64,000 nt of DNA from Centroberyx gerrardi (taxonomy: Eukaryota > Chordata > Actinopteri > Beryciformes > Berycidae): the NCBI RefSeq assembly GCF_048128805.1, contig NC_135998.1:26127396-26191395 (forward strand), read 5' to 3'. The position numbers were made by a program, and so were the translations under genes. Numbering within the stretch: the stretch's first letter is position 1; each line of letters begins with the position of its first letter. Of this stretch, positions 11,975-25,440 are shown one piece after another. Under the pieces are notes generated by a model, which made no database searches, was not told where the DNA came from, and was given only the letters and a program-made list of their open reading frames with translations.

Positions 11975-14900
11975 AAACATAGGCACACCAATACGAATTC
12001 ACATAATGCACTGAAGTCTAGGGGCCAGCCAGTAAGGGCACATTAAAGGGAGATTAAATCTATCTAAATTTATAAATTTAGGCCAGACTCTCCTAAACTC
12101 TGCAAGTGACTCAGATCTATGCAGCAAACAGGGCTGCAGTTTTATTGAAACACTAGTCCTGGAAAAAACACTTCATAAAAACACCCTTTTACATACACTG
12201 CAGGGAATATTGTGTACCTGGGAAATTAAATATGGCATGAATCTATGTGGTATAGCCTAATGCTAAATGATCAGTGCAGTCTGAAAATGTTCAAATACAA
12301 CCCCTCTGTATCTCCGATGTAATGACACAGGTTTGATTTGAATTTTTGACCGCTGAGAATGAAACACCATTGACTACAATTTTAAGGACAACTTTGCTCT
12401 CTCTTCTGCATATTAATGCACCATAGTAGATAATTAAATCCAGCACAGAAGGCACTTCACATCACACAAAATAAACCCACATACACATTTCTTATTACGC
12501 TCACACACTATCATGAGTACCACTGAAAGTTTCTCACACGCTTACCATGTCGCTGTAGGCTATGTCTACACTGCTGCTGTGAGGGTAATGGACTGTATTT
12601 AATTGTACATTATCCCTGTAAATTTTACCAGCTGTCCATTATAATAAACTTTCATTCCATTCATTTTAAGGAAAAACAAGCTTGGTCAATTTAAAAAACA
12701 TCACCAGGCATCGATTCAGAACGAACAAATGGGAGAGTTTACATCCACAGCACTGAAAACAGGTTAATTTTCAGGAAAATAGGAATCATTACTGCTAACA
12801 TACAATAAATTGTTCTGCCAGAGCATCACATTAGGAAGTTAGCCTGCCGCAGAGTGATGGTGTAACTTTTATTTCACAAAAACAAGAGATTGGATTCAAA
12901 AGAGCTACCTAAGAATGCTGCCTATAGCACCCAGAGATAGTTGAGTGGTTAAGTCTGCCAACCCCGGAGCCACAGGTATACCATTACTGACCAGCCTCTC
13001 GCTCTGCTTTTCAATTGAATCCAATTTTAAAAAAATCTCAAGGTGAATGGACTGCCCACTCTCCTTTTTTGAAAATTAATGCTGAATATAAAAGGAGGAT
13101 TAGTCTTAATTATATGTGCTTGGAAATCTTTCACATACTAACAGTTTAGATTAGGCTATTCTTTTAACCTTATATGTTCCATACCAATCACTGTGTTGCA
13201 TCAAGCCTGTTTTAATTGTTGTTCTCTTCACTTTATCTTCCCCTCATTAGATTCATGACTTACTTATTCATATTGACAATGTTATCACCACTCACAGAAT
13301 GACAACATAGTGACTGCCAAAGCAGTTATTAGCTTGAAACATGTAAGGTTAAGTGTAGCCTAGTTGTTAAGCCTAATTTTATTTAACAACAGGCCACAGA
13401 TCAGGTAAAATTGTACAGTCAGCGGTGAATGATTAACTGATGCATGGCCTAAATCTGTAGAATGTTTCCCACTAGTCAGTCTTTGCATATTTGACACACT
13501 TATATCACAGACCAGGCTGGGGTTGCGAAAAAAAAACCCACTTCGTGATAAATTGTGATAAGGGCACTACAACAGTGATTCTCTGCCTCCCAGTCCAGGG
13601 GTCTGCTGAACATCAGCTACTCCGTCACCAGTAGATGAGATCACTGCATGACTGAGCACTGGGTTGTGATACGCAACGATCCACTGTGACGTTCTCTTTG
13701 CTTATGGGCACTACTTACAGGGCCATCAAGTGTCTTCAGTTGCTGCTCTCCCTGTCCTTTATTCAACTCACATAATGGATTTCATCCCAGTGTGTAGTCT
13801 CTCCTTCACTGTATAATCAGAGCGTCTCTATACAATTGTTCTGAATGGGATGTATGGGCCACACTACATAGCAAAATCCTAACTGACCACTGACCTATTT
13901 TATCTCAAAAGTCATATATGGTGAAAATCTCATTTTGCCATAAAAGTAAATCATATTTTCCCTCCTATCTTGACATGTTAATTCTTCTATGCTATAGGCT
14001 ATCTAGTGTAGGGCCTCCTAACTGCTAGGACCATTTCAGTGCTTTGCTTATTATGCCCATAGTCAAGGGTTATCAAAGACGGACTTTGTTTCTCACGAGT
14101 GAATGATAAAGCTCATGTTGCTTAGGTCTCATACATTTCATTGAAGTTGACACAGTAACCCAGTTATTGCGAATGGGATGTCTAAATCAAGACAATGTAA
14201 ACAATGACAGTGACAAAAATGGACTAACATAGATTTGGAATTTGGATTTACGACAATAGAGACTTTTTACAGCTATTGGTGGGGTTTGCCACCTAGCTAC
14301 TACTTAGCAAGTGAATATTATATGGAAAGAGGGCATGTAATATTATCAAAAACAGTACGCAGCATTAGTCACATTAATGTAAAATAAAACTTTTGTTGTG
14401 GCTCTATGATGCTTTAATGCCCTTCTATTGGTGTTGTCAAGGTTTTAAACTTATTGCAAAGTGGCATGTGTCACTTGTAGCTGGAATTTAAGTCAGTATA
14501 GCAAGCTGTTAGACAGTTAGGGGTCACCAGGTGTGCCACATTTAGGCTGCTCAATTTAGGAATAAGAAAAAAAAATCCTAAATAGTACTCAAACATGAGA
14601 TTAAATAACTAGAGTTGATCCGCCACACATGGGTATAATTTGATACAGATCAGCCCAGCAATTGCATGTCACAAAATACAAAGAACCCTTTGCCTCTGCT
14701 GCTGCCTGGTATTGTGGCTTGCCATCAACACACACACACACACATCTGCTGACCTCCCTTGTAATAATAAGGTAATGCATTACCCGTCTTGTTTTTACAG
14801 GTTTCATCATTACCAGCAGTACAGAAATAGTCACCCCTCATTTTGATCTACACACAGGATGTAAATGCAGTCAAAGAAACTCACCATGGAAACAACCACA

Positions 14901-15812
14901 CATAAGATGTTTATACACTCGGTCGGTCCTAGCCTACCTGATGATCTCAATGTCTTTTTGATGAGATCAGGTGCCACAAAATGGCTACCTTGTCCAAAAA
15001 TGCAAGGATGCGTGCTAGAAGAGATTTGTCATATATGTCTACATATGTGACAAAGAGCATATTTCTTTAAATAAATCTGTTCCTGGTAGAACCCAGCCCT
15101 ACTCAGCTGTTTGTGGTTTGTGAGTCAGATAGGTGAACAAAACAACCGAGGAGGTGAAAGGCTTTGCCTCTTCTCAAACACAGTGACTATCATGACCATG
15201 GCTTTATTGATTCCAAGCTACAGTAGTTCTGTACTTTCCAATCATGTCTAATCTCAAAGTGATGCTGTGTTCCGCACATATTTTTCCAGAGACATCCAAG
15301 ACAACACAATTGTTTGGATGTAGCTTCTCACAGGTATGTTGAGCTTACTGTGTCTTAAGCATCAAAGCAAACCCAACAACTGTGGAGACATACTATTTCT
15401 CTAATGTAACTCCACCTCCAATTGTTCTATGCTTCTCTGTGACTGGCTTCAACCACTCAGCCAACTGAGTGTCATGGCCAGCCCAGAGCATATCATATTA
15501 CAGGCCTGTGAATGTGCAGCAACAGATGGCAGCTCACAGGCTTAGGGGAACAAAGGGAAAGGAGGAGAAAGAAGAGACCATGAGGCACACTGCACCGACA
15601 CACATGCACTCATCAACCTATGGGCACAGTCTGTCCCTCTGAAAGTGTGTCCTCTAATTCAAGACAGAGATGAGCTCAAAGAGCACATCAAAAGCTTAAT
15701 ATTCCTTCTTTATACAGTAAACATTCTGCAACTTATGAGTTGTTCATTTCACAAATCTGAACTCCTATCCTAACTACAAGGATGTAAAAAAATATATATA
15801 TTATTATTTCAC

Positions 15813-16685
15813 CTCTTGGAGACGTCTTTTGGCCCTCTCCAGCGCATCCTCGTAGCCTTTCTGTCTCAGCTCACTCAGGTTCTCATAGTACTCGTCCGTG
15901 TCGTCGCTCTCAGAGAAAAGCACCTGTGAGAGTATCTTCCAGCCGCAGGTGTCAAGGGCATGGCCCAGGTACACCTGCAGCTGGTAGCACAAAGCATCCG
16001 TCTCCCGCTGCGAGACCTCAGGGGCACCGAAAAGCACCGTCCACATGCCAGACTGCTCCTCTGGGAACGGAGGTAAACATGGCTCCAGGTCCGAGTTGAC
16101 AGCACAAAGCTGGAGGTGGGCAGCCCTCATGTCCTGGAATGAGAACAGCCCGGCCCAGCTGTAGTCCTCATGGTCGTTGCTCTCACTTTCCCCTGGGTCT
16201 CCATCATCCGGAGAAAGAGGCGCCCCCGGGAGATCCACTGGATCCAAGACCTCGATGTCTATTACTTTGGGTGTCACAATATCCCACGACCCCAGTGTCT
16301 GGCTAACGCATTCAGATGTCCTTGAACTGCCGGCCGTAAATGTTTTCTTTTCTCCAGCTAGACTCTTTGTTGCCGGTTGTCCTTTTGGTCTAACTTTACC
16401 CGATGGGCAGATTTCATCTTTCCTTATACTGGGACTTTTTATGTGTTTTTCTGCCACGAAGGCACCGGAGACAGGAGATGTAACGTTGGGGTTACAGTCG
16501 AAGAGTGAATCACGAAAAGTGGTCCGTCTCTGTATGGTCCTGTTGTGGCAGGTTATGGCGAACTTTCCCTCAATATCGTTCCAGGCCACGATGAAGACAA
16601 ATTTATGCCTTTCTTTTTCGTCGAATATATTGGGTCGGACAGACACCCATCCAGACTCCAAAGTATCCTCCATCGTGAATGACAT
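15813..16685 (-). CDS. jmy: JMY (junction-mediating and regulatory protein), coding exon 1
   Basis: This is the 291-codon first coding exon. The start ATG at 16685-16683 gives MSFTMEDTLESGWVSVRPN, the recognised N terminus of JMY, a relative of WHAMM. The frame is open upstream to 16712 but without an ATG, so this start is preferred. KFVFIVAWNDIEGKFAITC follows in the conserved WHAMM/JMY N-terminal domain, roughly residues 10-60. Residues about 90-190 are a low-conservation Ser/Pro/Asp-rich linker. From about residue 190 (WAGLFSFQDM...) the conserved region resumes and runs to a charged helix (RAKRRLQE). The exon ends at a GAG|GTGAAA donor in phase 0 and joins to 8233. Human JMY is about 990 residues, so the window encodes roughly its first third. 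In human the neighbours are BHMT and DMGDH, as here. Confidence 0.93.
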
Positions 16686-17220
16686 CTCATTCAGCCAGTA
16701 AAAAAATCCCAAGTCAAATAAAGTTAGCTTAGCCAGAAAAAAATCCCCTCCGACGTCGACGCTAAAACGCTGCTGTTAGCTAACGTTAGCTAGAAGCAAG
16801 CTAAGAAAATAAGATTTGGCAAGCCTAAAGCGAGCAAGCCGCCGGCTGGCTGATTTCGGGAAACAAAGGCTGTCCAGCTTTGTTTACACGTTGTCAGCTG
16901 TGTGAGAGCTGGTGAAAATTCAGCTAACCAACCAAACGATTGCTAGCTGGATTTGGATTCAGACATGAACAAGTTAAATCAACCAGATACCATCAGAAAC
17001 AGCAATGTAAACGAAGGGAAAAGTCGGCTTCATCAGGTAGATAATGTCGGTTGTCATGACACCTGCACGGCTACCTGGCTGAGGCTCGCGCTAAAGCTGC
17101 CTCGCTCTTTGTCCGTTTACAGACAATGCGGTCGCGCGGCTCCCAGCGTCACGTGTGAGCTTCTGTTTACAAGCAGTCAAGGTGCGTGCTGTCAAATCCG
17201 GGGTGGGATTTAGCTGCGCC
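16686..17220 (-). promoter_or_regulatory. Probable jmy 5'UTR and promoter region
   Basis: Directly upstream of the jmy start codon the sequence becomes richer in CpG (for example CGACGTCGACGC and GGTCGCGCGGC) than the flanks, as expected of a CpG-type vertebrate promoter. No TATA box is evident. A 14-bp perfect palindrome AGCTAACGTTAGCT lies at 16778-16791 and an E-box-like CACGTG lies near 17152. The transcription start cannot be placed by eye. Confidence 0.45.
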
Positions 17221-17790
17221 CACCCCCCTCCCAAATGCTGCATTCATATAATGTGGGAAAGATGGTAGATACGAGCTTCCTACTTGAAAATGCCGTTCAC
17301 TTGAGATTCCAGCTCGTAGATGGTTTAATTTAACAACAATCAACATGATATTAGAAAATACGCGTAATATACATTGTAAACACCTGAGCAACATGTAAAA
17401 AATAAGAAAAAGAATTAAATAAATAACAACAACAAAATCGTCATGTCAGGACACAGCTATTTGCTGGATTTTTTGTTTGTAGTTGACGTTGCAATGTTTG
17501 GTGCTCTAAAACATGAACCCAAATGTATCATTCACTAAGTGTACATATGCTGAATGTTAAAAGCCTGATAATAATTATCACCAATGGCAATAAACGTCTA
17601 CAGAAAACTTCAATGGTGACTATAAGCCTAGTCTATCGGCAGTTATTCCCATGTGAACTGAAGGCAGCAATAACAGCCCCTCCGACGAAAATAATTTCTT
17701 AAACCAAACGACAGGTAACATGTAATTGATTCCCCATTATTTTTTGTTTTGTCATCCAATAATGTGTTTAGTGTTGTTTATTAAAATCTT

Positions 17791-17794
<4 letters not shown>

Positions 17795-17851
<57 letters not shown>
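17795..17851. repeat. (TC)n microsatellite
   Basis: A pure TC tract of about 57 bp. It is responsible for the RERERE-type minus-strand open frames here. Confidence 0.95.
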
Positions 17852-17856
<5 letters not shown>

Positions 17857-19019
17857 GCATGGATTGCTGACGTAATTTTGCACGAGGAGCGTAAACATCT
17901 GCACGTGGGCAAATCCCTGACGCAAGCACGTAAAGAACATGTTGACGTAACCCTTCCCCCAACTTTCCAAAGTTGGAAACTTGGGTATGTAGCATGTATG
18001 CATTTTCATTGTGAAATGGTGTATGCTGCCACCTATATAGCAATAAATTGAGATGAGCAGCCTAGGAATTTTCACTTTATTACTCTATCATGAAGTAGTT
18101 GTGGAAAGGTGTACAGTTTGATTCGCAAAGATGTGTGGGGACCCTTTGTAAAAAAAATCCTCATAATTCCACTTTTTCCTCCTGACAGGCTGTCATTGTA
18201 AATTATAATTTGTTTTATAATGTTTTATAAGATGTTAATAATACAATATTTTGAACCTGCTTTTAATAAATAAAAATAGACAGATAGATCAGTCATTTTG
18301 CCTAGTCTTATCACACTGTGTATTTGCCTGCATGAGGATTCCGTAAATGTTTGGTGCAGAATCTGAGTCTAAAAGACATATGCACATAACGTTTTGAGTT
18401 CGTAACACTGTGCTTGATATAGTACTTCATTTTTTAAAACTAAAGGGAATATCCTTTCCTGACACAGGATTACACCAAGAAGTATACTGTATTACTGGAG
18501 AGAACGTAACCCATCCCTTAGACTGAATGGAGGAAAGCATGGCTCAAAAACAACAAATGCTATAATTCTAACAACTAGAAAAATATGACTACTAACAACC
18601 TCTTCTAATTTCCTGGGTGTTGATGTGTGCTCATTTTTATTGTAATGACGCTGTAACAATGTAACATGCCTTTTATGAATACAATATAGTTAAAACCTTC
18701 TAAAACAATGTTTATGCCTCTATTTCTGCAATAGTGAATGAAAATTTCACCAAACAAGATGTCATTTTCTATTACCATGATAAGACTGGGCTCTTGATAA
18801 ACCTTTTATATGAAAGACTGTCTGACTTTAACAAATGCTAATACTCGCAGAAGCTACAATTAATGTGTGCTTGAAAGAGTAACTATTCAAGACGATATTT
18901 AAGAATAATTGCCTACAAGATTGTTTTCTTTATTCTCCTTTCATGTTTGTATATGATGATGTTGTACAATGCAGATGGTGTTAATTACATTGTAATGTAT
19001 TTGAATTATTCAGGAGTTG

Positions 19020-19480
19020 CCAACTTATTTACCCATATATTGTAAATATCATATTTTCCACAAGAAAAGGGAAATAAATAAATAAATAAATACTTGTCAT
19101 TTTAATGTCTTGTACAGTATATTTGTGACAGAGTAGAACATGTGATAGGTATAGATGGTCCAACATTGCCATCTACAGATGATTTGCTACTTAACATGCA
19201 GCTTTGCAACAATGTAATAGAGATGTGATACTTCATCGATCCAGACAGGGAAAGTCTCTTTTTGCTTCCCTCCTCCACATGGAAGTAAGAGTTAAGTGCC
19301 ACCTCCCCATGAACTGGTAGGGATTCAGTGTCTTGCTCAAGGACACTTCAGCAGGGCGGATGCTTGCCAACACGGGGTCTGCATGCAATCCATTTAATTG
19401 AAACATTAATTCAACTACAATATGGCTTGCACCAGTTGTGCAAACCTGACCTGGTGTGAAAACCTGACCTATGAATAACG
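19020..19480. repeat. Interspersed repeat, copy 1 (pair with 42300-42780), LINE/SINE-tail-like
   Basis: It is nearly collinear with 42300-42780, from CCCATATATTGTAAATATCAT, through CATCTACAGATGATTTGCTAC, to TTGCTCAAGGACACTTCAGCAGGG. The last phrase is the conserved 3' core of fish LINE/SINE families. This copy has lost part of the tail that copy 2 keeps (TTTAAACCTGCG...CTACGCCACAGTGCTGCCC). An AAAT microsatellite sits at 19068-19091. Confidence 0.7.
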
Positions 19481-19639
19481 TCAAGATAAAATTACCTTTA
19501 TGCTAATTCTATGAGCATTCCTGATCATAGATTAAAGCTTATGAAATGAACTTAATGCTCCAATTCACAAACTAGGCAGTTCACTTCAGTTTCACAATCA
19601 CAGTTTCATTCATAACCAACCAAAATAATTAGTTCAGAG

Positions 19640-20020
19640 AGCTAATACTTTTAGTAAAAACTCGATTGCAGCTAGCGGACTTTTAGATCGCTAACGCTTT
19701 TAGCATAACTCAATGGAGTTGAACATAGCGAAAATTAGCATCACGGCTAGCGGACTTTTAGTTCGCTAATGCTTTTAGCATAACTAAACTAAACTTAGCA
19801 TAACTAAGAAACAGGAAACTTCTTCTTCTTCTTCGTTGGTTTTACTGGCGGACTACAAACCAAAGGTGCATGCCGCCACCACGGAAACTGAAACTGACGC
19901 GAGTGAAATTTGTTTAGGAACCGATAAGCAGAATCGAAATTAAAATGTCTTGTATTCCTTTGGAATCGGAATTTTGGAACCGGTTCTAATTTGGAACCGG
20001 TTCTCGATGCCCAACCCTAG
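19640..20020. repeat. hAT-like element terminal region with internal duplication
   Basis: The right end reads GGAACCGGTTCTCGATGCCCAACCCTAG, the usual inverted end of fish hAT-like elements. Inside, a roughly 41-bp unit (AGCTAGCGGACTTTTAG...GCTTTTAGCATAACT) occurs twice at about 19671-19800. The left terminus was not found, so this is one end of an element or a truncated copy. Confidence 0.45.
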
Positions 20021-20670
20021 ATAAGATATGTTCACAGTCTCCATCTTTCAAATGCATCTCCAATATTTACCTGTATTTTACCACGGCTCTGGTCATGGAG
20101 TTTTTTCGAAAGAGGACGAGGCTTTTTAGGTCAGGTAGAATCCATCTCACTTGATCCAGTTCGTTTGCTTGCTTCCATGGCTGCAGTACACTGTGTTTGC
20201 GTGCCAATTTGTTTCATATCTGGCAACCCCGGGTGTTGAAATGGGCAGTGGGCGGGATCACACAAGCCAAAACACAAACAACAGACATTCCGCTCCGGAA
20301 CAGAAATTTCAAAGGAGAACATACTGGCTGTAGCATTGTTGTCGGAGAAGCCAGTATTTCAATTTAGCATGTTTCCTTAATCTCTGATGACATATCATGG
20401 TCATTTTATGATTTAGTACAGTAAATATATTACATATTGGTCCTTTAACTAAGGTCATTATTAGGCTACTTCCTGGCTCTATTGAGTGCATTGATTCTTG
20501 TATTGATTAATACCTTCTACCATGACAGACATTATTGTCTTATACTACAGATTCCGTTCTATTCTACTACGACTCTAGTATTTTTACTGTAGCTCTACTG
20601 TCATGTAGTATGACTCTACCCCACTGATGTTGACCTGGTTTCTTCTGTGTGTATGTTTGTGTGCGTGCAG

Positions 20671-20820
20671 TGATCTAGAGGTTTTTTGTGAAACCTCCTG
20701 GAGATCTGTCCTCTCTGTCCTGTCTGTCTGCGGAGCCCAGACCCGGACCGAAGCCCCCAGTCTGAGCAGAGCAGAGTGCTGGGAGCTCCTGTTCTTCTCC
20801 AGCAGAACCTGATGGAGCAG
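20671..20820 (+). other. Weak candidate orphan exon, unidentified
   Basis: A pyrimidine/GT-rich run ending GTGCGTGCAG precedes the block and GGAGCAG|GTAGGA follows it, so both splice signals look plausible. One frame is open (DLEVFCETSWRSVL...LLFFSSRT) but meets a TGA just before the donor. No neighbouring exons were seen and I do not recognise the peptide. It could be a relic exon or chance. Confidence 0.2.
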
Positions 20821-22444
20821 GTAGGAAGAGGGACCAGAGCCCCCGTAGGCTTTGTGGAACCGATTAAGGTCAGGATTTTCATAGTAATCCTCGTTTTTTT
20901 CAATGTGACCATGGCATCCCTCTATATGAAGTTCTCAAGACTATTCTTGATGAAACTACCTGCTTAAGCCTTCGTTTGTTTTACCTTGCATCTCAAACCA
21001 ATGAATGGAAATCATGATCAAAACAAAACATTTAATTTGTTAACATAACATATAACATGTTATAGGTAAAATCACTGATCTCCTGGGAAGTGAATGTCCA
21101 CTGGCTGCAGCAAGGATCCTGTCCATGTGTGTGACTTCTAACCTACTGCCTGGTGTACAAGCCAATCATGTGACATTTGGCATCTGTCAAACTCAGCTGA
21201 AACCACCTAGGTTTAGGCTAGTTGCTGTGGATTGCTGAGTCTTGAAACATTTTGAAGCAGTTTACCTGATTGCTAGTTTGTTTACCTGGCCTCTGTCAAA
21301 AGTCCAGCTAGTTTCAACTTTTTTAACAGACTGATATTTTCATGCACTGATCTCTATCAATCCATGCCATCCAGCAAGGCACAGGTCTCACCGAAGTACA
21401 TTCATAACTAGTAATTTTTATGTAGTACAAATGCACATGGAACGCCACCATATTGCGGCGTAAAGAGCGCATACTGTAATTAGGCACCGCAGTGCGCACT
21501 GGGCACAAACAGCCCAGCTGCCTCTGACTTGAGTCCACTTGGATCCATGGAGCTAGTGGATTTTCTAATAAACCATCTTCCATATTAAACTCTTAACTAC
21601 CTGTGCTATGCTGCCTTGGAATGAGAGGACGTTAAAGTTTACTGTTACTTTAGTGTGGCACCTTTGGCTTAGGATCTTTTTAGAACTGCCTGGGGGATGA
21701 AACCTTTCTTAGCTTTCATGTGCGGACTGGAGAAGAGCTTAATTTTTGTAGCAAAACACTGGGATCAGGTTACTGGTAATTAACACATTAAAGACTACAC
21801 GACTTTTTGGGAGCCAATATATGAAAATCATCTCTTTGTCTCTGGTGCATAAATCTACCTTGTGTGCTTGCTAACACTTTAGCATACAGTATGTTAAAGG
21901 ACAACTCCAGTGTGATTCGAGTTTTTGCCTTTTTTCATCCCTTTAATGTTGACTGTTTTTACATGCATGTGCCACAATTAAAGACATTTTCAAATCAGTT
22001 TTGCCAAACCACTCGGGCTCATTCACTCCCATTCAATTCCAAACGGCATAGAAAACAACTCTGGAGACTTAATTCAGTCAGTAAAGGTAATCCATCACTG
22101 AGGCTGCCAATCGCGTTTTGCAAAATTGCTTCAGAACGATAATATCAGGCTATAAACTTTTAAATTTTTAAAGAAGTTCCGTTCACGGTTTCATATTAGT
22201 GTTCAGGAACACTGCAAGAGCTATAACGAGACAGACTTACCACCGTTTTCTACTTGTAAACAAATATACCGCTTCCAGGTCATTACATGTCCGATTTCTG
22301 CATTTTCCACTCCAAAATAAAACTTTTAACCACTAGAACACAACAACTATAACAACTTTAATCTGGAGTCAATCGGATTTAAGTTTCAGTCGATCGGTCG
22401 CATGCAACACATGCAATGAGTCATATTTTGGGCTCAAACATATG

Positions 22445-23598
<1,154 letters not shown>

Positions 23599-23600
<2 letters not shown>

Positions 23601-23626
23601 ATATGTATATGTATATGTATATGTAT
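23599..23626. repeat. (TATATG)n short microsatellite
   Basis: About 4.5 units of TATATG directly abut the right end of the Tc1-like element. Confidence 0.8.
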
Positions 23627-23752
23627 CATGCAATTCCTATATGATCATTTATGAATTTGACAATGCATCAATTCACAGTAAATGAAAAAAAAATTTTGAC
23701 TGACATGGACTGATTGCAATGCAACACTGAATTTATTTTTTGCAGTGGGATT

Positions 23753-25430
23753 TCAGTCCCTCTCTGTTTCCTCGGCTGTTTTCCTCAGTGTTTGGATCAG
23801 ACTCTGTTCTTCTTCTTCTTGGTCTTTTTGATCTCTGAAAAATAAAAGAGGACATGAGCTACAGTGTGAGCGGACCTGATGAAGAACTCCTACCTGATGG
23901 TGTCAGAGGATTGTTGGACCTCCTCCTTCTCCTCAGAGCCAACCAGGCTGCTGGTGAAGCCTTCCTGGACTGGAGTAATGGCAGGAGCTTCAGTAGGGAT
24001 GGTCAGAGGAACCAGAGGAGCTTCAGTAGGGATGGTCAGAGGAACCAGAGGAGCTTCAGTACGGAGGCTCAGAGGAACCACAGGAGCTTCAGTAGGGAGG
24101 ATCAGAGGAACCACAGGGGCTTCAGTAGGGAGGCTCAGAGGAACCACAGGGGCTTCAGTAGAGAGGCTCAGAGGAACCACAGGAGCTTCAGTAGAGAGGC
24201 TCAGAGGAACCACAGGAGCTTCAGTAGGGAGGCTCAGAGGAACCACAGGAGCTTCAGTAGCGAGGCTCAGAGGAACCACAGGGGCTTCAGTAGCGAGGCT
24301 CAGAGGAACCAGAGGAGCTACAGTAGGGAGGCTCAGAGGAACCAGAGGAGCTTCAGTAGCGAGGGTCAGAGGAACCAGAGGAGCTTCAGTAGCGAGGGTC
24401 AGAGGAACCTGAGGAGCTTCAGTAGGGAGGCGCAGAGGAACCACAGGAGCTTCAGTAGGGAGGCTCAGAGGAACCACACAGGAGCTTCAGTAGGGAAGCT
24501 CAGAGGAACCACAGGAGCTTCAGTAGGGAGGCTCACAGGAAACACAGGAGGTTCAGTAGGGATGCTCAGAGGAACCATGGGAGCTTCATTCAGTAGGGAG
24601 GCTCAGAGGAACCACGGGACCTTCAGTAGGGAGGATCAGAGGAACCACAGGAGCATCAGTAGGGAGAGTCAGAGGAACCAGAGCAGCTGAACCAACAGCA
24701 GAGTCCATTTGTGGGCTTGGTGTTGTGTCCTCTTCCAGGCCGGGCTCTTCGCTCAAATCTCCATCAAGGGGGGTGGAGTTCACGGCTCCATCCACTACAG
24801 CTGGCTGGGTGGAATCATCTAGTTCCACCTAAAGAGGGAGAGAAGCGGTTTGAATTTTAGAAAATATTTTTTTCTTTTTTACTATACAGTATCTTATCCA
24901 GCTACTCGATCATACATCTGCGCAGGTCTTCTTAACTCTTTGGTGGTCAGCACTTCAGACTTCCTTGTGTTTCTGCGGCTCGAACATCGCACAGATTTCT
25001 CCCACTGTGACGTCCTGGTCAGCAGCTCTGGCCCAAAGTGCTTCAGCTTCTCCAACAGGACGTCTGGAGTGTACTTCTCTCTGACCTTGTTCTGGATAGA
25101 AAGGACCTTCTCATCCCGGATGGAGCGGGAGAAGGCGGCCTGATGGTCCGTGGAGGTCAGAGAGGCGGAGAACTTATCCTCAACGGCCTTCGTGAGTCCG
25201 ACGGCCAGGTCGTTGAGCTGCAGCGGGGGTATGGACGAGAGGATCGCCGGATTAATCCAGAAGCCCTGCAGCACTTTGGGCACAACCAGCATCACCACTT
25301 CCTGGGGGCCGAGGAGGCTGGAGCTAGGCTGCTGCTTCTCCATCAGGCTCCTGATGGCTTTGTCAGCCAGACGGATGATCTGAGGGTCTCTGTCGATGAG
25401 TCGCTCAAAATGAGTGGAAATACACATTTT
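23753..25430 (-). pseudogene. 3' part of an unidentified gene with 11-residue tandem repeats; 5' end missing, frame broken
   Basis: Three minus-strand exons fit together. Exon A (25430-24906, 525 bp, 175 codons) follows acceptor TTGTGTCTTTTCAG and ends at CGA|GTAGCT. An 80-nt intron follows. Exon B (24828-23894) follows acceptor CTCCCTCTTTAG and ends ATCAG|GTAGGA. Exon C (23834-23753) follows acceptor TTATTTTTCAG, continues the frame (DQKDQEEEEQSL...) to a TGA, and an AATAAA lies about 16 bp further (23737-23732). Exon A encodes a mostly helical sequence (HFERLIDRDPQIIRLADKAI...) that I do not recognise. Exon B starts with an acidic stretch and then about twenty 11-residue units of the form VVPLSLPTEAP. 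A 4-bp duplication near 24588 creates an in-frame TGA, and a 2-bp insertion near 24478 follows. No 5' exon or start is visible, because sequence above 25430 is a LINE fragment and then the bhmt duplication. This is probably a truncated gene relic; assembly error in the repeat is possible. Confidence 0.6.
23990..24690. repeat. 33-bp minisatellite (coding VNTR)
   Basis: About twenty copies of a 33-bp unit of the form GGAGCTTCAGTAGGGAGGCTCAGAGGAACCACA, with scattered substitutions. Because 33 is divisible by three, several frames stay open on both strands. The minus-strand frame (P/T/V/L-rich) is the one supported by splice signals. A 4-bp insertion (near 24588) and a 2-bp insertion (near 24478) break the periodicity. 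Confidence 0.95.
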
Positions 25431-25440
25431 CTGAAAAGAC

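Larger units (their letters stand above)
8234..15812 (-). other. jmy intron 1, non-coding
   Basis: A 7.6-kb intron between the first two coding exons. It holds GT microsatellites (8614-8679 and 11950-11974) and a teleost interspersed repeat (10390-10740). The rest (8680-10389, 10741-11949 and 11975-15812) is AT-rich with short open frames only, and I see no supported feature. Confidence 0.75.
17221..22440. other. Intergenic region between jmy and the Tc1-like remnant
   Basis: There is no recognisable gene. It contains a TC microsatellite (17795-17851), a LINE/SINE-like repeat (19020-19480), a hAT-like terminal region (about 19640-20020) and one weak exon candidate (20671-20820). The remaining stretches show only short open frames. 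The part at 21890-22280 reads like a fragment of a fish DNA transposon, but I cannot classify it. Confidence 0.6.

Noticed and set aside
16177..16701. Plus-strand 174-codon open frame
   Set aside because: It is the shadow of jmy coding exon 1.
16686..16712. N-terminal extension of JMY upstream of MSFTMED
   Set aside because: The frame is open but has no ATG. The methionine at 16685 matches the known family start.
23990..24690. CRISPR-like array
   Set aside because: The units are contiguous 33-bp tandem repeats without unique spacers, in a vertebrate genome.
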